Below are positions 26,579 through 35,135 of a DNA stretch of 64,000 nt, in pieces. Source of the stretch: Lactococcus garvieae subsp. garvieae (GTDB lineage Bacteria; Bacillota; Bacilli; Lactobacillales; Streptococcaceae). The DNA is taken from NCBI RefSeq assembly GCF_029024465.1, contig NZ_CP118950.1, positions 1,364,001 to 1,428,000 on the forward strand, written 5' to 3'. The stretch's first letter is position 1; each line of letters opens with the position of its first letter. Below the pieces are notes generated by a model, which was not told where the DNA came from, did no database searches, and saw only the letters and a list, made by a program, of their open reading frames with translations. The position numbers were made by a program, and so were the translations under genes.

Positions 26579-26702
26579 TTATTTTGCTGGTGGCACAGGT
26601 AAGCCTAAAATACCAAATGCACTGAGGACAATCGTGAAAATTAAGACCAACCAGATAACACGTGTAGAATTCAGTTTCTTTTGGCCCAACATCCAGTAAG
26701 TC
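26579..26702 (-). pseudogene. PTS IID gene, 3' fragment beyond IS110 copy 2
   Basis: After the IS the frame of the mannose-family IID protein resumes as LLTYWMLGQKKLNSTRVIWL and runs to PVPPAK-stop. Joined to the 5' part it restores a normal C-terminal membrane segment and no base appears missing in frame. On its own it has no start codon. Confidence 0.88.
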
Positions 26703-26837
26703 AATAAGTCTAGTGGTATTAAGTCAAATGATAAGTTGCTAGATTCTGAGTAAAAATCTTGAAAAAAGACAGCACGAAAGAATCTAGTAAAATTTGGCAA
26801 ATTTTACTAGGCTAGACAAGGAATTGTGCAGATAAAA

Positions 26838-28097
26838 CTAATTATCTTCCATAAACCTCCTTGGTGGCGTATAGAGTTGGTGGTTGCGTAGTAGCACATC
26901 CACCAGACGCACAAGTTTTCTTGCGGTTAAAACGACGGCTCTTTTGTGTTTATGTTTGGGGACTTCATCTTTCTTTTTCTTGTAAAACTCTGCGTATTCC
27001 ACGTTATGTCTTCGTACAGAGTTGGCGGCTTCAACTAAGTAATAGCGAAGATAACGATTGCCTCGTTTTGCAAGAGAAGTATTTTGAGATGAGGTATTGC
27101 CAGATTGTGTTTCTTTCCAATTCAAGCCAGCATATTTAGCGACTTGAGGATGGTCTTTAAAGCGTTCAATCTGTCCTATTTCAGCGATAATTCCTGCAGC
27201 GAATACCTTTCCAATACCAGGTACACTGGTCAAACATTGGTATTCAGGGATAATTTCTACCATGTCTTCAATGGCTCGATCAATTTCTTTAATCATCTTC
27301 TCTAAACTCCGTATTTCGCGAGCAAGGAGACTGAGTACAATATTGACAGAATCTTGTTGGACGAGTGATAAGCGGTAACTTCCTTTTATGGCAGCTTTTA
27401 TTGCTTTTGCAAGTTTCTCAGGAGCTTTGAAGCGACCTCGCCCGAGTTTCTGGATGAGTTCCGTGAAATCTTCAAGAGGAGTATTTGCGAGTTCATCTAG
27501 CGTGTAATCTTCGGTCATGAGTGTCATAATTGTGGCAGACCAAACAGAGGTACTCAATTCTTCATTCTTTAATTCCGCAGAGAGCGTATTGCACTTGTAG
27601 TAGATGTTTTCAATGAAGTGTTGTTTTGTACGTACTAATTGTTCCACGAGCTGAAGTCGAGTTCTTGTGAGATGTTGTAGTGCCAGATACTTTTCTTCTT
27701 TAAGATAAGATCTTGTAAAGCGTTCAATGCGGAAGTAATCCGCGATGTAGAAAGCATCAAGGGTATCATTCTTGTTTTCTTCGAATGCCTCACGATATTT
27801 CTTTATTTTGGCTGGTTGTTCCACCATGACCTCGACTCCGAGCTGCTTTAACTCCGAGTCTTCGTGGAAGAACATTGCAGGATGAAAACTGTAGAGGGAT
27901 GTGGCTTCCATGCCAATGACGACTCTATTAAATTCATACTTTTCGTTAAGTGAGAGTACTTGTTCTTTGATTTCAGAAGCACCAATCATATCATTGGTAA
28001 GTGAAGCAGCGTACAAGACTCCAAGTTCCGTGTCATTTGACATGATGCACACATCGAGTTTGGTAGAGCTGACGTCTAAACCGACAAAACATTTCAT
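26838..28097 (-). CDS. IS110-family DEDD transposase
   Basis: This 419-residue transposase is identical in sequence to the one at 850-2109, with the same DEDD residues in FVGLDVSSTKLDV and NDTLDAFYIADY and the same C-terminal PGIGKVFAAGIIAEIG. Identity between copies points to recent transposition. It is intact with a strong AAAGGAGG ribosome-binding site. Confidence 0.93.
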   Translation of the reverse strand: MKCFVGLDVSSTKLDVCIMSNDTELGVLYAASLTNDMIGASEIKEQVLSLNEKYEFNRVVIGMEATSLYSFHPAMFFHEDSELKQLGVEVMVEQPAKIKKYREAFEENKNDTLDAFYIADYFRIERFTRSYLKEEKYLALQHLTRTRLQLVEQLVRTKQHFIENIYYKCNTLSAELKNEELSTSVWSATIMTLMTEDYTLDELANTPLEDFTELIQKLGRGRFKAPEKLAKAIKAAIKGSYRLSLVQQDSVNIVLSLLAREIRSLEKMIKEIDRAIEDMVEIIPEYQCLTSVPGIGKVFAAGIIAEIGQIERFKDHPQVAKYAGLNWKETQSGNTSSQNTSLAKRGNRYLRYYLVEAANSVRRHNVEYAEFYKKKKDEVPKHKHKRAVVLTARKLVRLVDVLLRNHQLYTPPRRFMEDN

Positions 28098-28454
28098 TTG
28101 GAAGGACCTCCTTTCATTTGATTAGGAAACTATACTTGACTACTGAGAGATTCCCCAGAACTCTGTATCCCTTCATCCTCGCTTATTAGAATACCCATCA
28201 CAGCGATTACTTACCGCCTGCTCGCTACTAAGAGCAGAGTAATCACGGTGGAAACAGCTAGTGAGTTGGAAGATTTGATACAGCTCGGGTCGCAGACTTA
28301 TGAAGAAGACGAAGCAACAAGGAGAGTTAGCATATTCCTTTTGAGTCCATTCCTAAGAATAATTATTCTGGGAAACGTCACAATAGTCAAGTAAAACGAT
28401 AACAATTGTTAGAAAATTGGGGTGAAAAATACCCATAAAATATATTATACGAGG
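28098..28454 (-). ncRNA. Candidate bridge RNA region of IS110 copy 2
   Basis: This is the same 357-bp non-coding left end as in copy 1, upstream of the transposase, where IS110-group elements encode the guide RNA. Structure and limits were not determined. The two copies share the guide but sit in unrelated genes, so comparing their flanks could reveal the target motif. Confidence 0.4.
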
Positions 28455-29148
28455 TGAGCAAAACTGGAATTAAGGCTGGCAAGATCCCATCTAATGTCGC
28501 TTGCATTTCTAATTTGACACCATTATTTGTGTAAACCAGTGGCGTAGCTACTTTGATAACGGTTGGAATCAAAGCACCAATAACAGTTACACCCAGAACA
28601 GTTGCCGCATTAGTAAAAGCAGAAAGTTTATCTTTTAAGGTGGTTACTAATTTTACCCCTTGTTTATATCCTAGTGGCAGCAAGGCAGCGCGCCCAAAGA
28701 GCAAGGAAATATTCGCAGCAATCCAAAGGAGACAGCCGACAGTCGAGCCTTGTTGAGCTAAAGTTCCTGCAACTGAACCAAAGATGGTTCCCCAAATGAC
28801 ATGGAAGAGCGAATCTCCGACACCTGCAAGTGATCCCATGAGGGCTGTTTTCAAAGCCGCCACAGTTTCCTTCGCTTTATAACCTTCTTTTTCTTCAATG
28901 GCTACATCAATCCCCATGATTAAATTTCCAAAAATAGCATTGGTATTGAAGAATTGGTTATGAGTTTTAGCCATATCTTTGAGTTTTTTATCGTCTTTGT
29001 AAAGCTTTTTCAGAACAGGCATGATGCCATAAAGATAACCTGAACTCATCATACGTTCATAGTTCCAGTTGAGCTGACTTCCCAAGATATAACGCCAGCT
29101 AATTTTATTTAAATCTTTTTTTGTAATTACTTCTTTATTGTTATTCAT
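28455..29148 (-). pseudogene. PTS mannose-family IID component, 5' fragment (IS-interrupted)
   Basis: The start ATG at 29148 overlaps the IIC stop by 8 nt. About 231 native residues are present, including the family start KISWRYILGSQLNWNYERM and the conserved EGYKAKETVAALKTALMGSLAGVGDSLF region (the GSLAGVGDSLF motif near 130-140). The frame then runs into the IS and ends SYNIFYGYFSPQFSNN, so about 40 C-terminal residues including the last membrane segment are replaced. The IID protein is probably unable to support transport. Confidence 0.9.
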
Positions 29149-29938
29149 CACCGTCAAAGCCTCCTTCAAAGTTTTGGCTACTTGTTGCACCTGCTTCAGC
29201 TTGTGCGGGTTTTGCGCTGTCACGTTTAAACACTAAGAGTGCTGCGACTATTCCGACAATCGCAATTCCCATCATTGGAACTTGTAAATATGCTGCCAGG
29301 AAGAAGCCGACCATGAGATAGGGAATGTATTGTTTCGTTGGCAAATAACGCAAGAGTATCGCCACACCGACAACAGGCAATGTGCCCCCAGCAACTTGGA
29401 GACCTGTCATCAACCATTCAGGCATTGCATTGGTCAAGGTTGTTACCGCAGCGTCACCAACGATGAGCATGAGTAAGATAGGAATAGCACGGGAAAGCCC
29501 CCAAAGAAATGAACCAGAGAGAACCAAACGTGGTATACGACCGTATTGTTCTTTATCAATTGCTTTGTCAACTCTGTGAAGTAGGAAGACATTACAGAAA
29601 CGTGCCACAACGTCAAGTTGGAGCATCAAAAGTGAGACAGGAACAGCTAAACCAATACCGTATGCTGCACCTTTCCCTGAAATAATAGCGAATGCTGTAC
29701 CCAAGACGGCACCTGTGAAATAGTCAGGTACAGAAGCTCCACCAAAGGCTGCAATACCTAAGCGCATAAGCTGGAGGGTACCACCGACCATTAAACCAGT
29801 TTTCAGATCCCCCATGATTAAACCAGAAATCATACCGGCAATGGCCGGCTGAGTCAACGAATTCGAAATCAATGAATCATTGATGGCAATAAAGGCAAAA
29901 ATTGTAATTAAAATGATTTGTAGGACTGTTAAATGCAT
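29141..29938 (-). CDS. PTS mannose-family IIC component
   Basis: This 265-residue integral membrane protein with several hydrophobic helices forms the sugar channel together with IID. Family motifs are QPAIAGMISGLIMGDLKTGL (about 30-49), MRLGIAAFGGASVPDYFTGA (about 58-77) and GDAAVTTLTNAMPEW (about 161-175). The C-terminus is hydrophilic. It lies between IIAB and IID. By neighbours (PL8, GH88) its sugar is probably an unsaturated glycosaminoglycan disaccharide; sequence alone cannot show this. Confidence 0.9.
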   Translation of the reverse strand: MHLTVLQIILITIFAFIAINDSLISNSLTQPAIAGMISGLIMGDLKTGLMVGGTLQLMRLGIAAFGGASVPDYFTGAVLGTAFAIISGKGAAYGIGLAVPVSLLMLQLDVVARFCNVFLLHRVDKAIDKEQYGRIPRLVLSGSFLWGLSRAIPILLMLIVGDAAVTTLTNAMPEWLMTGLQVAGGTLPVVGVAILLRYLPTKQYIPYLMVGFFLAAYLQVPMMGIAIVGIVAALLVFKRDSAKPAQAEAGATSSQNFEGGFDGDE

Positions 29939-29939
29939 T

Positions 29940-30869
29940 TTATCGTTCTCCTATTTTGTTAAGTTTTTCCATAAAGTCAATGGCAGGCTCACTTGGAACC
30001 AATTGGGCCGTGATTTTAACGCCACCGGCAGCAATTTCATGGAAGATATTTTCTTCTTCCGGCATGACTTTGATGCTCTTTGTGACTTCTTTTGAGCCTT
30101 CTTTATAGCTCATGTTCCCTACATTAAGACTTTCAAGTTTTCCACCTGCTTGAATAAATTTTAAAACATCAGCAGGTTTTTTAAAGAGAAGGAAAATCCG
30201 TTGCAAGCCGTATTTCCCTGCATTGATATTTTCTGCTGCTTGAGCTACCGGAATAACTGAGAGTCGCATTGCTGATGGGCAAGCCATGCGTAAAGATGAT
30301 TTTTGCAAGTCATCGGCAGCTGCCTCATCATTTGCAACAATGATGCGTTGTGTCCCCAAACTTGAAGACCAAATCCCGGCCACTTGTCCATGAATCAAGC
30401 GCTCATCAATGCGCGTGTTAACAATTTTTGCTTTGCCTTGGTACTCCGAATAGTCTGCCATATTAAGCGTTACTGCTTCTTGTGCCTTTGCTTCATTCAG
30501 CAAGTTTTTCGCATTAACCAGCGTTGTTCTGCTCGAAGTAACCAAATCATCGGCGGAAGCAGTATCGCTCACTGCTGCTTCTAAAACAAGAGAAAGGTTC
30601 ATCCCAGCGATGATGGAAACATCATCATTATCTGTAAAATGCTTTAAGGCGACATTACAAGGTGTTCCTCCTAGTAAATCAGCAATGATTACAGTTTCAC
30701 CCTCTAAGGTCTGCATCTTTTCTAATAACTCTTGTTCAAACTGGATATTATCACTATCCTCGGGCATACATACCACATGCATCTGTTCTTGCCGTCCGAT
30801 GATCATCTCGAGACTTTCTTTCACCCCGGCAGCCATCGAACCATGGCTAATCAATACTATGTTTCTCAT
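29940..30869 (-). CDS. PTS mannose-family fused IIA-IIB component
   Basis: This cytoplasmic protein of about 309 residues relays phosphate from HPr to the sugar. The IIA domain (about 1-130) carries the phospho-His in VLISHGSMAAG (His9) and GGTPCNVAL. After a linker, the IIB domain (about 150-309) has its phospho-His in RIDERLIHGQVAGIW. The start at 30869 has AAGGAG 4 nt before it; an ATG five codons further upstream lacks this. It is the first gene of the GntR-controlled operon IIAB-IIC-IID-kduD2. Streptococcal glycosaminoglycan PTSs usually have separate IIA and IIB, so this fusion differs. Confidence 0.9.
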   Translation of the reverse strand: MRNIVLISHGSMAAGVKESLEMIIGRQEQMHVVCMPEDSDNIQFEQELLEKMQTLEGETVIIADLLGGTPCNVALKHFTDNDDVSIIAGMNLSLVLEAAVSDTASADDLVTSSRTTLVNAKNLLNEAKAQEAVTLNMADYSEYQGKAKIVNTRIDERLIHGQVAGIWSSSLGTQRIIVANDEAAADDLQKSSLRMACPSAMRLSVIPVAQAAENINAGKYGLQRIFLLFKKPADVLKFIQAGGKLESLNVGNMSYKEGSKEVTKSIKVMPEEENIFHEIAAGGVKITAQLVPSEPAIDFMEKLNKIGER

Positions 30870-30905
30870 TTGACTCCTTATCAATCACGCAAGCGCTCTT
30901 TTATT

Positions 30906-30981
30906 TAACATGTTATCTTCTTGCATTATCAGTATATAACATATTAAGTAGCTTGTCAAGAGAAAATGTACACGGTTACAT
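30906..30981 (-). promoter_or_regulatory. PTS operon promoter with GntR operator and cre-like site
   Basis: The minus-strand promoter has TTGACA (30959-30954), a 17-bp spacer and TATACT (30936-30931). The palindrome TAACATGTTA (30906-30915) lies just after the start point, and a variant (TAACATATTA) overlaps the spacer and -10. TGTACACGGTTACAT (30967-30981), upstream of the -35, fits the CcpA cre consensus with one mismatch. This predicts repression by the adjacent GntR protein and catabolite control. Confidence 0.75.
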
Positions 30982-31048
30982 CTTTTTTTGTAAAAAGCTC
31001 CTTAAACCGCGCTCTAAAGCTTTGTATATGCAGCTTGCATATTCCAAC

Positions 31049-31060
31049 TTAACATGTTAT
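31049..31060 (+). promoter_or_regulatory. GntR operator before its own gene
   Basis: TTAACATGTTAT, with the perfect core TAACATGTTA, lies 38 bp before the gntR start. It implies autoregulation. The same core occurs at 30906, 34806 and 34990. Confidence 0.75.
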
Positions 31061-31097
31061 TATTCTAATATAAGTTATATAGATAGGAGTATTTCTA

Positions 31098-31805
31098 TTG
31101 ATTCCAAAGTATGAACAAATCAAACAAGACTTATTATCTGAAATCAAAAATCATAAATTTATCCCAGGGGATAAATTTTATTCAGAAGCCGATATTAAAC
31201 GAAAATATGAAGTCAGTTCTATCACTGCAGTGAAGGCCTTAAACCAATTAACAAGTGCGGGTTACCTCTACCGTGTTCAAGGCAAAGGTACCTACGTTTC
31301 TAAATCAAAAATTTCCCAAAATGTTAAATTCTCAGATATCGAATTGCATTCTCAAGACCACGAAACGGTCAAAGTTCTGTCAATAAAAGAAGAAAATGAG
31401 CCTTCAATCTTAAAAGAGCTTGGACTTGACTCAGACCAAAGCTATTATAAAATTGTTCGGGTACGTTATTTTGATGGAACACCCTTTCTCTTACACTTTA
31501 CGCACCTCCCAAAAACTTTAGTCAAGGAGCCTGTGTCAGAGCATTTGGAAGACTATTCGAGTGTCTATGAGCGTGTAAACAAAGACTTTGGCATCGATCT
31601 TTATTCCATGTCCTCTGTCGAAACAAATGAAATTATTTTTCCGGATGAAAGTGAGCTGTTAAACGCACTCAACTTAAGTTTCCGCGAACCTGTGGTTAAA
31701 CAAGTAAAACACACCTATCTCGTGGATAAGAGTGTTGCTGAATATATTGTCAGCTACAAACATTGGAAATACTTCAAAACAAAAATAGAAGTGGATGCCG
31801 AATAG
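31098..31805 (+). CDS. GntR-family (HutC/UTRA) regulator of the glycosaminoglycan genes
   Basis: This 235-residue regulator has an N-terminal winged helix (FYSEADIKRKYEVSSITAVK, about 27-46, then the wing YRVQGKGTYVSK). A C-terminal UTRA ligand-binding domain follows (YYKIVRVRYFDGTPFLLHFT, about 117-136). The start is TTG, chosen because AGGAG lies 7 nt upstream and the protein opens IPKYEQIKQDLL as family members do. It sits divergent from the PTS operon. Four copies of the palindrome TAACATGTTA at nearby promoters are its likely binding sites. Confidence 0.88.
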   Translation: MIPKYEQIKQDLLSEIKNHKFIPGDKFYSEADIKRKYEVSSITAVKALNQLTSAGYLYRVQGKGTYVSKSKISQNVKFSDIELHSQDHETVKVLSIKEENEPSILKELGLDSDQSYYKIVRVRYFDGTPFLLHFTHLPKTLVKEPVSEHLEDYSSVYERVNKDFGIDLYSMSSVETNEIIFPDESELLNALNLSFREPVVKQVKHTYLVDKSVAEYIVSYKHWKYFKTKIEVDAE

Positions 31806-31825
31806 CATCCACTTTTACTTTTGTT

Positions 31826-33619
31826 TTATTTTTGCTTTAACGTATCAAATACCGGTTGACTTGAAAAATTTAAGCTTTTAATATCCACAGCTTCTGTTTC
31901 AAACACAAGAATTTCATTCTTTCCTTCATGAAGAAAGTCCTGAGGACAATACAAACTGTACACGGGTCCTTGGTTCCAATAACGCCCAAGGTTTTTACCA
32001 TTCACAATGATGACACCTTTGCCATAGTTTGAGCAATCAATGAAAGTATCCGCCACCTTATCCAAGTTAATATTAAAGCGATAAAAAGAAGGTTGTGCTG
32101 GATTTTTCCCCGCACTAAAGTCAATTCCACTTAACTGTTCTGCAGAGAAATCTAAAGGATATTGTGTATAGCCTTGGTGAAAATGTATGTCGTGCATCAT
32201 CCCCCCACGTATCCCTTTTCGCTGACTTGGATGATTAAACTTAAAGCCATAATTGACACGTCCTAAGTTTTCCACTAAACAGTCCACCTGAATCTCTTCT
32301 TGATTTTCCGCTACATCAAGTAAGATTTCTTGCCCAATTTCTTCTTGGTATTGTGTGTGTTTATGTTGACCGTCCAGATAGATTTGTAGGCGATCGCTGG
32401 CTTCAACAATCTTAAGTTTAGTTTCTTTACCATAGTTTTTCAAGACAGTAGAATAAAGCATATAACCATAGCCTGTGCCTGCTTCTTCTAAAGTGAGAGG
32501 ATAAGCGGTTGTTAAAGCCTTCAGCATGTTGTCTTTGGTCTTAAATAAAGACACACTCTCTGAAACTTTAAAGGAGCCAAGATTTTCAATTTTCTTGACA
32601 CGGGGCTCCTCTTGCCAAACATTTGGGCATACTTCTTTGATTGCTTTTTGAACAGCGTAATATTTGGCGGTGGGCTCTCCTGCTTCTGTAAGCAAGGCAT
32701 CGTAATCATAGCTGGTAATTTGCGGTAGATTTCCCGTATCACGCGCAGAGCAACCATTATAAAAACCAAAGTTGGTACCCCCATGGAACATATAAAGATT
32801 AAGCGAACCGAGCTCCAGCATGGCTTTAACTTCATCTGCTAAATCTTGCGGCTCACGTTTAATAATTGGTTCTCCCCAGCGATTGAACCAACCATCCCAA
32901 TATTCCATGCACATGAGCGGCCATTTTTTGCCGTGTTCTTTCATAAATCCTGCGAGCACTGCCGCGTTTTCTTTCGAACGGCTGCCGAAGTTTCCTGTAA
33001 CCAAAACCTCATCTTCGATCAAAGAACCCGCATCAAGCGCTGCTTGCCAAGCACCATCTGAAGTAAATAAGGGTACATTAATCCCATATTTTTTCATAAG
33101 TGCCATCGTTTGACGAAGATACTCTTTCTCCATCCCATAAGAACCGTATTCGTTTTCAACTTGCATCATGATGACAGGTCCGCCTGCAGTGATTTGCAAT
33201 GGTGAAATATAAGGAAGTAATACCTTAAAATAGTTTTCCACCTTAGTCATAAATCGCGAATCTGTGGAGCGAAGACGCATTTCTGGTTCCTTCAGCAACC
33301 AGGCAGGAAGACCGCCAAATTCCCATTCGGCACAGATATAAACCGAAGGCCGTAAAATAACCATAAGCCCTAAACTTTCAGCCAGTTTAACGAAAGCACG
33401 AATATCTTTCATACCTTCAAAATCAAACACCCCTTCTTCAGGTTCATGAATATTCCAAGGAATATAAGTTTCTACAGTGTTTGCACCAAGTGCTTTCAGA
33501 TTATAAAGGCTGTCTTCCCACTGACTCTGGGGAATTCTAAAGTAATGAATAGCACCACTTATTATCTTAACTGGCTTATTGTCCAGCATAAATTCTTCTT
33601 TTATTTGAAATGTTTTCAC
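31826..33619 (-). CDS. Beta-galactosidase, GH35
   Basis: This 597-residue cytoplasmic glycosidase (no signal peptide) resembles streptococcal BgaC. The TIM barrel starts with SGAIHYFRIPQSQWEDSL (about 21-38). The acid/base is in VENEYGSYG (about 153-161), the nucleophile Glu in MCMEYWDGWF (about 237-246), and the substrate loop MFHGGTNFGFYNG follows (about 279-291). C-terminal beta-sandwich domains end with RYWNQGPVYSLYCPQ. It follows the GH88 gene by 9 nt. Imported sugars with terminal beta-galactose, as in keratan or mucin glycans, would be its substrate. Confidence 0.92.
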   Translation of the reverse strand: MKTFQIKEEFMLDNKPVKIISGAIHYFRIPQSQWEDSLYNLKALGANTVETYIPWNIHEPEEGVFDFEGMKDIRAFVKLAESLGLMVILRPSVYICAEWEFGGLPAWLLKEPEMRLRSTDSRFMTKVENYFKVLLPYISPLQITAGGPVIMMQVENEYGSYGMEKEYLRQTMALMKKYGINVPLFTSDGAWQAALDAGSLIEDEVLVTGNFGSRSKENAAVLAGFMKEHGKKWPLMCMEYWDGWFNRWGEPIIKREPQDLADEVKAMLELGSLNLYMFHGGTNFGFYNGCSARDTGNLPQITSYDYDALLTEAGEPTAKYYAVQKAIKEVCPNVWQEEPRVKKIENLGSFKVSESVSLFKTKDNMLKALTTAYPLTLEEAGTGYGYMLYSTVLKNYGKETKLKIVEASDRLQIYLDGQHKHTQYQEEIGQEILLDVAENQEEIQVDCLVENLGRVNYGFKFNHPSQRKGIRGGMMHDIHFHQGYTQYPLDFSAEQLSGIDFSAGKNPAQPSFYRFNINLDKVADTFIDCSNYGKGVIIVNGKNLGRYWNQGPVYSLYCPQDFLHEGKNEILVFETEAVDIKSLNFSSQPVFDTLKQK

Positions 33620-33628
33620 TACTTCTCC

Positions 33629-34783
33629 TTACCAGTATCGGTTCCATTGGTTATTTGCTAAGCGCATGAGCGCCTCAAAGTAGAAATAATCTCCCCAGAG
33701 GTTAGGTTCATCAATGCCTTTACCTTCTGCAAAAGCATATACACCATGTTGCAACAAACCTTCATTTCCCTCTGGTGCATCTGTATAAAGTTCCCCTAGC
33801 TGATAAATAAGCCCCTTCGCAATACCTTCTGCTTCTGGATAAGCTTTTTGCTGTGCCGCTTCTAAGAAGCCACAGGCTGCAATGGCTGCTGCTGAACTGT
33901 CTTTAGCAGATGGTTCTGCATCTGTATAATCAAAATCCCAATACGGAATGAGATCCTTAGGCAAATGGTTCAAGAAAACTTCTACCACGGAAGGGTATAC
34001 CTCAGGAAAAATAGCAGAATGAATATAACTTTCATTCAGTGGAATACCTAAAATAGCCCACGCCTGCCCACGCGCCCAAGTTGACGTATCACTATGTCCT
34101 TGGTGTGTAGCTCCATATGCAGGTTGCCCTGTTTCGATATCAAAATAATAAGTATGATAAGTACTTGCATTGTCACGGAATACTGTTTTGAGCAAAGTCG
34201 CATAATGCTTCAGTGCGACTTCTTTGTAAATTGCTTGACCAGAATATTCTGTTGCTGCAAAAAGTAAGGGAAGATTGATGAATGAATCAATAATGACACG
34301 ATATTCTTTAGGCTCCCCATACTTGCCCCAAGCTTGAATAAAATTGCCTTTTTCTTGAAAACGATTGAGCAAAACATCTGCAGCCTGAAGTAAAGTTGCT
34401 CGATAAGTCTCATTTCCAGTTAACTTATAGGCCGCTCCCGCTGACAGACTATACAGAAATCCGATATCATGATGGTCTAACACAAAATGATCGTCTAATC
34501 TTTTTTGGAAACTCACCATGTTGGCTTCAATACGATGTAAGAATTTTTCATCCCCGGTATATTCATAAGCCAAGGCTAACATTCCTGTCCAAAAACCGTT
34601 GGTCCAGTCATCATTTCCCTTGATACGATATTTCCCATCTGTGGCACAAGCCGAAGGAAAATCATAACCAAAACGCTCCATGTTTCTTTCAATTTTTACA
34701 ATTATTTTCTTTATTTGATTCTCCAGCCAAGCCTGATCGATATTCTGACCGAGCTGAATTAATTTTTTCTTTTTCGTATTCAT
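33629..34783 (-). CDS. ugl: Unsaturated glucuronyl hydrolase, GH88
   Basis: This protein of about 384 residues has an (alpha/alpha)6 barrel. It removes the 4,5-unsaturated uronic acid that PL8 lyases leave on glycosaminoglycan disaccharides. Family motifs are DDWTNGFWTGMLALAYE (about 58-74), LDHHDIGFLYSLSAG (candidate catalytic Asp near 103), RVIIDSFINLPLLF (second Asp near 163), and HQGHSDTSTWARGQAWAI. I used the ATG at 34783, which has AGAGG upstream; a GTG one codon earlier is also possible. It is transcribed divergently from the PL8 gene, with a shared control region. Confidence 0.93.
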   Translation of the reverse strand: MNTKKKKLIQLGQNIDQAWLENQIKKIIVKIERNMERFGYDFPSACATDGKYRIKGNDDWTNGFWTGMLALAYEYTGDEKFLHRIEANMVSFQKRLDDHFVLDHHDIGFLYSLSAGAAYKLTGNETYRATLLQAADVLLNRFQEKGNFIQAWGKYGEPKEYRVIIDSFINLPLLFAATEYSGQAIYKEVALKHYATLLKTVFRDNASTYHTYYFDIETGQPAYGATHQGHSDTSTWARGQAWAILGIPLNESYIHSAIFPEVYPSVVEVFLNHLPKDLIPYWDFDYTDAEPSAKDSSAAAIAACGFLEAAQQKAYPEAEGIAKGLIYQLGELYTDAPEGNEGLLQHGVYAFAEGKGIDEPNLWGDYFYFEALMRLANNQWNRYW

Positions 34784-34805
34784 CACTCAACCTCTCTTAA
34801 TATAT

Positions 34806-34822
34806 TAACATGTTATATTATA
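34806..34822 (-). promoter_or_regulatory. GntR operator and -10 of the GH88-GH35 operon
   Basis: TAACATGTTA (34806-34815) lies beside TATAAT (34822-34817 region, minus strand), about 25 bp before the GH88 start. No clear -35 at 17 bp was found. The operator position would block the polymerase. Confidence 0.6.
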
Positions 34823-34913
34823 ACTTTTACTTGACAAAATAGCAAGGAATTTTTGATGGCTCAAGAAAAAGCTATGGCTGATATTTTTAAGCCTTGAAAA
34901 TTTTCCACCCCCC

Positions 34914-34935
34914 TATAACGCCAAAGTAAGCGTTA
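34914..34935. repeat. Inverted repeat in the divergent GH88/PL8 control region
   Basis: ATAACGC and GCGTTAT are separated by 8 bp. The site is too AT-poor to be chance-like in this region and is placed upstream of the PL8 -35, as an activator site would be. The partner is unknown. Confidence 0.45.
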
Positions 34936-34945
34936 TCTTAATTCA

Positions 34946-34999
34946 TTGACAATCTTCTTAACATACTATATACTTACTCATAGATAATATAACATGTTA
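34946..34999 (+). promoter_or_regulatory. PL8 lyase promoter with GntR operator
   Basis: A consensus promoter is seen: TTGACA (34946-34951), a 17-bp spacer, TATACT (34969-34974). The palindrome TAACATGTTA (34990-34999) lies about 8 bp into the transcript. An untranslated leader of about 150 nt precedes the ATG at 35136. Confidence 0.8.
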
Positions 35000-35135
35000 A
35001 ATTATTCTACTTATCATAGAGTAAAGGAGAATCCAAAGTAAATAAATAAAAGATTTAGATGAACTGCTCTAAGTCCCTTTTCGTTTACTTTAAAACAAGC
35101 ATTGAGAACATAAATAAATACATGGAGAATATGAA

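Larger units (their letters stand above)
26703..28454 (-). mobile_element. IS110-family insertion sequence, copy 2 (1752 bp)
   Basis: It is the same length as copy 1 in the opposite orientation, with an identical transposase. The insertion interrupts the PTS IID gene between codons for PVLL and TYWM. The two IID parts are both in the correct order and orientation, which shows a simple insertion and no inversion with copy 1. Confidence 0.92.

Noticed and set aside
493-28454. Composite transposon made by the two IS110 copies
   Set aside because: The enclosed genes are ordinary chromosomal operons, partly broken at the IS themselves, and the flanking gene halves are in ancestral order. IS110 elements do not usually form such units.
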